A stretch of DNA of 38,240 nt from an uncultured Blautia sp. (GTDB taxonomy: Bacteria; Bacillota; Clostridia; Lachnospirales; Lachnospiraceae). The DNA is taken from assembly GCA_934394595.1 (NCBI GenBank), contig CAKRRX010000012.1, positions 1 through 38,240 of the forward strand. Reading direction: 5' to 3'. The translations under genes and the position numbers were made by a program. Shown one piece after another: positions 33,182 through 38,240 of the stretch (position 1 is its first letter; each line of letters begins with the position of its first letter). Below the pieces are notes generated by a model. It saw nothing but the letters and a program-made list of their open reading frames with translations. It ran no database searches and was not told the DNA's origin.

Positions 33182-33210
33182 ATTGTAACAGTTTTTAAAT
33201 ATTTCTGCAA
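33182..33210 (-). promoter_or_regulatory. Promoter of the surface-protein gene
   Basis: On the minus strand, TTGCAG (33210-33205), a 17-bp spacer and TACAAT (33187-33182), about 50 bp before the ATG. The rest of the gap to 33338 is AT-rich with no gene visible. Confidence 0.65.
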
Positions 33211-33337
33211 GCACTTTTGCAACAGTTCATCATGCTGCATTTGTGACTGTTCTTGCAGATCTTTTATTTATTGTCATTATAACAACTTTTTTCCACACTA
33301 TGTAATATGGATTTATCATGATATCTGGAGCGCACAA

Positions 33338-33376
33338 CTAAAAAAGCCTTACCGCATCTACACGATAAAGCTTTTT
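33338..33376 (-). terminator. Terminator after the 85-aa protein gene
   Basis: On the minus strand AAAGCTTTATCG pairs with CGGTAAGGCTTT through two wobble pairs, followed by a T-run. It ends the Maf-HAD-85-aa gene cluster. Confidence 0.8.
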
Positions 33377-33397
33377 AATACTTGCCTATAAATTCAA

Positions 33398-33655
33398 TCA
33401 TCCCTCTACGATCAGATATTTTCCATTAGAAAGTGCAAACACCTCACTGGCATCTTCCAGTTCCTCTTTGCTCATACCTTCTACATCAGCTCCCATACCT
33501 GACAGATATTTCCGGACATCTTCTATAGAATCTGCCACAACAGCCATACAATCCTCAAGAAATTCCTCTGCTTCCTCATAAGTTTCTGCCACAGGCTCAT
33601 CAAAAAGCTGCCCCTGGTTTTTCAGGAAAGTTTTAATACATTCTTCTGTATACAT
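33398..33655 (-). CDS. Small acidic hypothetical protein
   Basis: An 85-aa acidic protein starting MYTEECIKTFLKNQGQLFDE. It appears mostly helical (TYEEAEEFLEDCMAVVADSI, DVRKYLSGMG, SKEELEDASEVF) with a beta-end KYLIVEG. No domain is recognised. Start is the Met with AAGGAG 10 nt upstream. The in-frame Met ten codons earlier would place that site inside the gene. The HAD gene ends at 33678, 22 nt upstream of this start, so it is the third gene after maf and the HAD gene. Confidence 0.65.
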   Translation of the reverse strand: MYTEECIKTFLKNQGQLFDEPVAETYEEAEEFLEDCMAVVADSIEDVRKYLSGMGADVEGMSKEELEDASEVFALSNGKYLIVEG

Positions 33656-33677
33656 TTTTTCATTTCTCCTTACAAAA

Positions 33678-34352
33678 TCATTCAAACATCTTATTACGCT
33701 CTTTATATAAACTCAGAATGTCTTCCGGCGCCTTAACAAGTTGATCCGCCCCATTCTCCCTAAGCTCTTTTTCGTCACGATATCCCCAGAGAACGCCCAC
33801 TGTGTACATTCCTGCTGCCTTTCCTGTCTGCATGTCAGTCCCGGAATCTCCCAAATACATACATTCCTCTGGCCGAACGCCAAAACTCTCTGCAACTTTC
33901 AAAGGGCCATCCGGTGCAGGTTTTTTACGTATCTCCTCACTTTGTCCCAATACCATATCAAACTCTTCTGACTCAAACATCCTGGCAATTACCTTTACCG
34001 CAGCCTCATGAGGCTTGTTTGAGCATACTGCAAGTTTTACCCCTGCATGCTTCAGTGCTTTTAAAGTATCCTGCATTCCCGGATAATGCTGAAGTTTGTA
34101 AAAAGGATCTTCATCAAACAGCTTTCTGTACATTCTTCTTGCCTCTTCGTAATGGACAAGTTCTTTATCTCCGGCATCTATAAGGGCTCTTTGTACCAGC
34201 ATATCCGCGCCATTTCCACAGTAGTATCTGTAATTTTCCACAGGCATTCCCGGCAAGCCGAAGTATTCAAGAACCCTGTTTCCAACTGTTGCCATAGAAT
34301 CCAGTGTATACGCCAGTGTTCCATCCAGATCAAAAATACACGCCTTAATCAT
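33678..34352 (-). CDS. HAD superfamily hydrolase (phosphoglycolate phosphatase-like)
   Basis: A 224-aa phosphatase. Motif I is FDLDGTLAYT with the nucleophile Asp, motif II is VCSNKP, the Lys motif lies in EIRKKPAPDGP, and motif IV is YLGDSGTDMQTGKAAG. The cap is the small helical type after motif I, as in Gph, PpaX or beta-phosphoglucomutase relatives, so the substrate is uncertain. Start is the ATG with AAAGGA 7 nt upstream. A longer frame to 34415 adds non-homologous residues. It lies between maf and the 85-aa gene. Confidence 0.85.
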   Translation of the reverse strand: MIKACIFDLDGTLAYTLDSMATVGNRVLEYFGLPGMPVENYRYYCGNGADMLVQRALIDAGDKELVHYEEARRMYRKLFDEDPFYKLQHYPGMQDTLKALKHAGVKLAVCSNKPHEAAVKVIARMFESEEFDMVLGQSEEIRKKPAPDGPLKVAESFGVRPEECMYLGDSGTDMQTGKAAGMYTVGVLWGYRDEKELRENGADQLVKAPEDILSLYKERNKMFE

Positions 34353-34456
34353 TTTTTCGTCCTTTCCCCTAACTTGATATCCACAAATTGCTTTGCAGCG
34401 AAGCTGCTCCCGCAATTCTCGAACATTCGGAATCCGCTGATTTACTGTGTAAATCG

Positions 34457-35041
34457 CTACCTGATTCCAAGTCTCTTAAGTTCATATACCAGTCTTCCAA
34501 CAGGAAGACCCACAACATTATTATAATCTCCTGCGATTCCTTTTACATAAATGCCAAATTTTCCCTGGATCCCATAGCTTCCAGCTTTGTCCATAGGCTC
34601 CCCGGTTTCAATATATTCCCGGATTTCATTTTCCGAGACCGGATAAAACTCCACCTCTGTCTTTTCACAGAATGTAAAAGGTTCCCAGATGTCCTTCCTT
34701 TTTCTTAATAAAGTTACACCTGTATAAACCTGATGCCGCTTTCCCTGAAGGCAAACCAAAGTGCGAAATGCATCTTCCTTATCCACAGGTTTTCCCAAAA
34801 TTTGCCCGTCAAAGGCAACCACCGTATCAGCTCCAATGATCAGCATTGGAACCGGGTCTTTTTTTAATAATTCCGCCACACAAGAGGCCTTCTGCCTGGA
34901 AAGTCTTTTCACAGCTTCCACAGGATCTGTGGTTTCAGGATTTTCTTCACCTGTACTGACCACTACGGAATAGGTCATCCCAGTTCTGGATAACAGTTCC
35001 TTTCTTCTTGGAGAGGCAGATGCTAATACTATTTTTTCCAT
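34457..35041 (-). CDS. maf: Maf family nucleoside triphosphate pyrophosphatase
   Basis: A 194-aa house-cleaning enzyme that hydrolyses dTTP/UTP or modified nucleotides. It is also linked to septum inhibition. It has the signature ASASPRRKELL, GADTVVAFDGQILGKP and SYGIQGKFGIYVKGIAGDYN. AAGGAG lies 5 nt before the ATG. The longer frame to 35110 is unlikely. It is the first gene of the cluster with the HAD gene. Confidence 0.93.
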   Translation of the reverse strand: MEKIVLASASPRRKELLSRTGMTYSVVVSTGEENPETTDPVEAVKRLSRQKASCVAELLKKDPVPMLIIGADTVVAFDGQILGKPVDKEDAFRTLVCLQGKRHQVYTGVTLLRKRKDIWEPFTFCEKTEVEFYPVSENEIREYIETGEPMDKAGSYGIQGKFGIYVKGIAGDYNNVVGLPVGRLVYELKRLGIR

Positions 35042-35218
35042 AATTACTCCTTTTCTGTTCCAATAGTATAAGCCTTCCTGGATTTTGGTGCAATCTTTTT
35101 TTATCAGCACTTTTTTCTTTTCTTTTTTGCCAAAAAGTATTACAATAAAAATAACTCCTAGTTCAGTGAGAATTAAGTATCTGCTATATTGCAGGAGGAG
35201 AATTTCGAAAGGAGCAGA

Positions 35219-35671
35219 ATGTTTATGGCAAAAATAAACAAATATTGGGGTATGGTTGCCCTTGGCGCAGTAACTGCCGCAGTTGCCGGAGCTGTTGCTG
35301 CCACTTTTGCAAATCGCAAGGCTTTAAAAGAAGCTGCCGATTTTGATGATGACTTTGAAGATGAGGGGGAAGCAACATCTGATTCTCCACAAAAAGAAGC
35401 CCGTGAAGATTTCATTTCCTGGGAAGCATCCTCTGACGAAGAGCAGACCCAGTTTTCCGCCGAAGATGCCAATGATGAGCCCTCTTCAGAAGACACCGTC
35501 GCTTCTGAAAATACAGATGAAGAAACTGGCTCTGCTGAAGACACAGAGGATTCTGCTGCTGTAGCTTCCGCTCTGGAAGAAGCAAAAGAAACTGCAGAAG
35601 CATTTGAAAAAGATCTGGCAGAAGCCAAAAAAGAACAGGAAGAGGAAGAGTCCTCTATTCATATCGACTGA
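35219..35671 (+). CDS. Acidic membrane-anchored protein, hypothetical
   Basis: A 150-aa protein. A short basic N-terminus is followed by one hydrophobic helix (WGMVALGAVTAAVAGAVAAT). The remaining 110 residues are extremely rich in Asp, Glu and Ser, ending in a helical Glu/Lys/Ala coil (ALEEAKETAEAFEKDLAEAK). The layout resembles YtxH-type anchored proteins, but that is not a firm match. AAAGGAG lies 4 nt before the first ATG and 10 nt before a second one two codons on. It is transcribed opposite to both neighbours. Function is unknown. Confidence 0.7.
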   Translation: MFMAKINKYWGMVALGAVTAAVAGAVAATFANRKALKEAADFDDDFEDEGEATSDSPQKEAREDFISWEASSDEEQTQFSAEDANDEPSSEDTVASENTDEETGSAEDTEDSAAVASALEEAKETAEAFEKDLAEAKKEQEEEESSIHID

Positions 35672-35687
35672 TTTCAGCAATAGAGTC

Positions 35688-35746
35688 CAAAAAGGCCATT
35701 ACAATTCTATGGGAAATTCTCTCATTTGAACTGTAATGGCTCTTTT
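35688..35746. terminator. Bidirectional terminator between convergent genes
   Basis: GCCATTACA (35694-35702) pairs with TGTAATGGC (35732-35740), flanked by AAAAA and TCTTTT. It lies between the acidic protein gene and the convergent ferredoxin gene. Confidence 0.75.
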
Positions 35747-35759
35747 CATTTCCAGTATC

Positions 35760-36152
35760 TTATGCTTCTTTTATCTCAAGCACATCCATCGGACAGGCTT
35801 TTACACAGATTCCGCATGCGATACATTTGCTTACAGTTTCAGCTTCTTCTGCTTTTACCATTACGCCAAATGGACAGACTTCCTTACATTTTCCACAGCC
35901 GACACATTTTTTCTTATTGATCATGTATACGCCTTTTGGATTCTGTGTGATAGCACCTTCTGGACATACTTTTGCACATTTTCCGCACTGTACACATACT
36001 ACCGGCTTTGGACTTACTCCATCTTTCTGTACAGAAATATGTATGCAGGACAGATCCTCATCAAATTTCTTGTAAAATGCCTCAGAACAAGCGATTTCAC
36101 AGGCTTTACATGCCATACATGCATCTTTTTTCGCAACATTGAGTTTTTTCAT
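35760..36152 (-). CDS. Polyferredoxin-like protein with four [4Fe-4S] motifs
   Basis: A 130-aa iron-sulfur protein with four cysteine motifs: CMACKACEIAC, CVQCGKCAKVCP, CVGCGKCKEVCP and CIACGICVKACP. That gives sixteen cysteines, enough for four [4Fe-4S] clusters. The pattern matches the electron-transfer subunits of the CooF/HycB type, which normally partner hydrogenases or dehydrogenases, but none is adjacent. GGAGG lies 8 nt before the ATG. It is downstream of glnS with a long hairpin in between. Confidence 0.88.
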   Translation of the reverse strand: MKKLNVAKKDACMACKACEIACSEAFYKKFDEDLSCIHISVQKDGVSPKPVVCVQCGKCAKVCPEGAITQNPKGVYMINKKKCVGCGKCKEVCPFGVMVKAEEAETVSKCIACGICVKACPMDVLEIKEA

Positions 36153-36197
36153 TTTAATTTCCTCCGCTTTAATTTTTTTATTTTATCTTACACATAC

Positions 36198-36262
36198 AAT
36201 CGGCCAGAACCTCTGGAGCTTTATCACTGTATTTTCGTGATTCTCTCAGGTTCTGGCTGATT
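36198..36262 (-). other. Long hairpin between glnS and the polyferredoxin gene
   Basis: AATCGGCCAGAACCT (36198-36212) pairs with AGGTTCTGGCTGATT (36248-36262), with one G-T wobble and a 35-base loop containing ATCAC...GTGAT. No T-run follows on the minus strand, so it is not a standard terminator. It may stabilise the glnS 3' end or form a leader of the downstream gene. Confidence 0.5.
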
Positions 36263-36290
36263 GTTGGCAAGTATAAATCGTTATTCTAAA

Positions 36291-37958
36291 TCAGGCCTTT
36301 GGCAATTTAAAGGAGCTTTTCAGAGATACAATACGGTTAAATACCGGTGCCCCATCTTTGGAATCATGGATATCTGCGCAATAGAAGCCATTTCTTACAA
36401 ACTGATAGCTGTCAGCCCCTTTTGCTTTCATCAGTTCCGGTTCTACAAAAGCGGAAACCTCTACAAGAGAATTCGGATTCAGATTCAGTTCTCCGGTTTC
36501 TTTATCATATACACCTTTTTCTTCATCTACGATATTTTCATAGAGACGTACCGGCACCTTTCCGGCATTGGAAGCTTCTACCCAGTGAATAGTTCCTTTC
36601 ACCTTTCTTCCATCTGGTGCATTACCGCCCTTTGTAGCAGGATCATAAGTGCAATGCACTGCACGAACGGTTCCGTCATCATCTGCCTCAAAACCTGTAC
36701 AGGTTACAAAATACGCATTCATCAGACGTACTTCTGCCCCCAGGAAAAGTCTCTTGTACTTCTTTGGCGGCTCTATCATGAAATCTTCTCTTTCAATATA
36801 GAGTTCCGGACCAAAAGGCACTTTACGGGTTCCCAGTTCTTCATTTTCCATGTTATTTGGCGCATCAAGATATTCAATCTGGCCTTCCGGATAGTTGTCA
36901 ATGATCAGCTTGATCGGATCCAGTACTGCCATATAACGAGGCGCTTTTAATTTCAGGTCCTCGCGGATACAGTATTCAAGCATTGCGTAATCTACAGAGC
37001 TGTCTGCCTTTGATACACCGCAAAGCTCTACAAATTTCTGTATGGATTCCGGGGTATAGCCACGGCGGCGCAAACCGGAAATAGAAACAAGCCGCGGATC
37101 ATCCCAGCCGTCTACAATGCCATTTTCTACCAGCTTCTTAATGTAACGCTTACCAGTTACCACATTTGTCAGGTAAAGCTTTGCAAATTCAATCTGCTTT
37201 GGTGGATGTGGGTACTCCAGTTCTCTTACTACCCAATCATATAACGGTCTGTGATCCTCAAACTCAAGAGTACAGATAGAATGGGTAATTCCCTCTATAG
37301 CATCCTCAATAGGATGTGCAAAATCATACATAGGATAAATGCACCAGGTATCCCCTGTTCTGTGATGGCTTACATGTGCCACACGGTAAATAACCGGATC
37401 ACGCATATTCATATTAGGAGATGCCATGTCGATTTTTGCACGGAGAACTTTCTCTCCATCTGCATATTTTCCGTCTTTCATCTCCTCAAAAAGCTGAAGA
37501 TTTTCTTCTACAGACCTGTTGCGGTAAGGACTTTCTTTTCCAGGCTCTTTTAAGGTACCGCGGTATTCTCTGATCTGCTCAGCGCTCAAATCGCATACAT
37601 AAGCCTTTCCCTTTTTGATCAGCTTCACAGCAGCTTCATACATCTGTTCGAAATAATCAGATGCAAAAAACAGTCTGTCTTCCCAATCTGCGCCCAGCCA
37701 TTTGATATCTTCTTTTATAGACTCAACGAACTCTGATTTTTCTTTTGTAGGGTTCGTGTCATCAAAACGCATATTAAATTTACCGTTATATTCTTTAGCC
37801 AGTCCATAATTTAAAAGGATGGATTTAGCATGTCCAATATGAAGATAGCCATTTGGCTCTGGCGGAAAACGTGTATGAACGGTATCATAGACTCCTTCTG
37901 CTAGATCTTTATCAATGATATTCTCAATAAAATTTTTGGAAACCGTCTCGTTCTCCAT
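36291..37958 (-). CDS. glnS: Glutamine-tRNA ligase
   Basis: A 555-aa class I synthetase. The HIGH motif is in [16 protein letters not shown], and the GlnRS-specific [16 protein letters not shown] and [20 protein letters not shown] are clear. The C-terminal anticodon-binding beta-barrels are complete ([39 protein letters not shown]). At the position of MSK in the KMSKS loop, the protein reads VTGKR. GGAGGG lies 7 nt before the ATG. Direct charging of tRNA-Gln makes the GatCAB route unnecessary for glutamine. A GluRS is excluded by the GlnRS-type blocks. Confidence 0.94.
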   Translation of the reverse strand: MENETVSKNFIENIIDKDLAEGVYDTVHTRFPPEPNGYLHIGHAKSILLNYGLAKEYNGKFNMRFDDTNPTKEKSEFVESIKEDIKWLGADWEDRLFFASDYFEQMYEAAVKLIKKGKAYVCDLSAEQIREYRGTLKEPGKESPYRNRSVEENLQLFEEMKDGKYADGEKVLRAKIDMASPNMNMRDPVIYRVAHVSHHRTGDTWCIYPMYDFAHPIEDAIEGITHSICTLEFEDHRPLYDWVVRELEYPHPPKQIEFAKLYLTNVVTGKRYIKKLVENGIVDGWDDPRLVSISGLRRRGYTPESIQKFVELCGVSKADSSVDYAMLEYCIREDLKLKAPRYMAVLDPIKLIIDNYPEGQIEYLDAPNNMENEELGTRKVPFGPELYIEREDFMIEPPKKYKRLFLGAEVRLMNAYFVTCTGFEADDDGTVRAVHCTYDPATKGGNAPDGRKVKGTIHWVEASNAGKVPVRLYENIVDEEKGVYDKETGELNLNPNSLVEVSAFVEPELMKAKGADSYQFVRNGFYCADIHDSKDGAPVFNRIVSLKSSFKLPKA

Positions 37959-38100
37959 GTTTCTCCCTCCTGAATAATCTTTTAGTTGATTTATCTTATC
38001 ATAAACCCTCTCATTTTAAAAGTTCTTCTGCAAAAAAACTTGATTTTTTCTTTTTGATATAATTTTTAGAAAAATTCAGGAAATTTTTTTGAAATAAGTG

Positions 38101-38132
38101 TTGACAACTGAAAGACCTTCTGGTAATATAAT
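38101..38132 (+). promoter_or_regulatory. Promoter of the tRNA gene
   Basis: TTGACA (38101-38106) is followed 17 bp later by TAATAT (38124-38129), or 20 bp later by TATAAT (38127-38132). Transcription begins about 30 nt before the tRNA. Confidence 0.7.
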
Positions 38133-38168
38133 CAACTGTGAGCGGCAGAAACGCCGGTACACAAGAGT

Positions 38169-38240
38169 GCTGATGTGGCTCAGTCGGTAGAGCGTCGCCT
38201 TGGTAAGGCGGAGGTCACGGGTTCGATTCCCGTCATCAGC
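38169..38240 (+). tRNA. tRNA-Thr (anticodon GGT), 3' end cut by the window
   Basis: A full cloverleaf can be folded. The acceptor GCTGATG pairs with CATCAGC, the D-arm is GGCTCAGTCGGTAGAGC, and the anticodon stem TCGCC/GGCGG holds loop TTGGTAA, giving anticodon GGT (Thr). The T-arm is ACGGG-TTCGATT-CCCGT. All 72 paired-region bases are present. The discriminator base lies outside the window. More tRNAs may follow to the right. Confidence 0.95.

Noticed and set aside
34353..34456. CCCTAACTTGATATCC near 34366 as a further copy of the intergenic palindrome family.
   Set aside because: Only one half is present, with no opposing TTAGGG arm. It also overlaps the HAD gene's ribosome site, so the likeness may be chance.
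35173..35628. A 151-codon Ser/Ala-rich minus-strand frame opposite the acidic protein gene.
   Set aside because: It is the antisense of an Asp/Glu/Ser-rich gene, which creates long open Ser/Ala frames. It has no ribosome site.
1..38240. CRISPR arrays, phage genes, toxin-antitoxin or restriction systems.
   Set aside because: No regularly spaced repeats, no cas, integrase, transposase, methylase or toxin-like products were found. Gene content is housekeeping.

Overview
The window looks like core chromosome of a low-GC Clostridia member, most likely Lachnospiraceae. The evidence is the gene content: a PyrDK-type dihydroorotate dehydrogenase, an FprA flavodiiron protein, SseB-like, DegV and Spo0A-type proteins, HrcA/CIRCE control, AGGAGG ribosome sites and consensus vegetative promoters. 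Genus cannot be fixed from the sequence. Nearly every gene is on the minus strand. The exceptions are a cold-shock gene, a 168-aa hypothetical gene, an acidic membrane protein gene and a tRNA-Thr at the right edge.

Layout. 1-310: leader and tandem promoters of what appears to be an rRNA operon running off the left edge. 380-625: a gene-free, strongly structured element plus a terminator. 653-2927: M42 aminopeptidase, creatininase-family amidohydrolase and the 3' stump of a peptide-transporter binding protein, i.e. a decayed peptide-use locus. 3067-7895: GntR regulator, clpC, a small conserved gene and radA (stress and repair). 8077-11075: an SseB-like protein and two tandem secreted transglutaminase-like proteins with cell-wall-binding repeats. 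11137-15981: fprA and purE-purM-purN-purD. 16106-19846: M29-type aminopeptidase with a long N-terminal extension, HD phosphohydrolase, a small membrane protein, a VanZ-like protein and a 50-aa membrane peptide. 19869-24682: pyrE and pyrC-pyrF-pyrK-pyrD. 24826-25240: cold-shock gene with a long structured leader. 25398-27595: small membrane protein, DegV protein, 168-aa hypothetical protein and a standalone Spo0A C-terminal-like DNA-binding protein. 27906-30065: htpG under a near-perfect CIRCE operator. 30207-33134: 975-aa anchored surface protein with ASH-type repeats. 33398-35041: small acidic protein, HAD phosphatase, Maf. 35219-37958: acidic membrane protein, four-cluster ferredoxin, glnS. 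38169-38240: tRNA-Thr(GGT), cut one base short of its discriminator.

Functionally the window combines de novo nucleotide synthesis, protein quality control (ClpC, HtpG, cold shock), peptide breakdown and cell-surface proteins. I see no defence system, prophage, CRISPR array or intact transposase. The items most worth a second look are the standalone Spo0A-like DNA-binding protein with paired direct repeats upstream, the structured left-end element, the tandem transglutaminase-like pair, the acidic insertions in HtpG, the GntR-clpC arrangement without CtsR/McsAB genes, and a possible family of short palindromes. Gene starts were re-chosen from ribosome-binding sites where the longest open frame looked too long. 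DUF assignments are from memory and unchecked.
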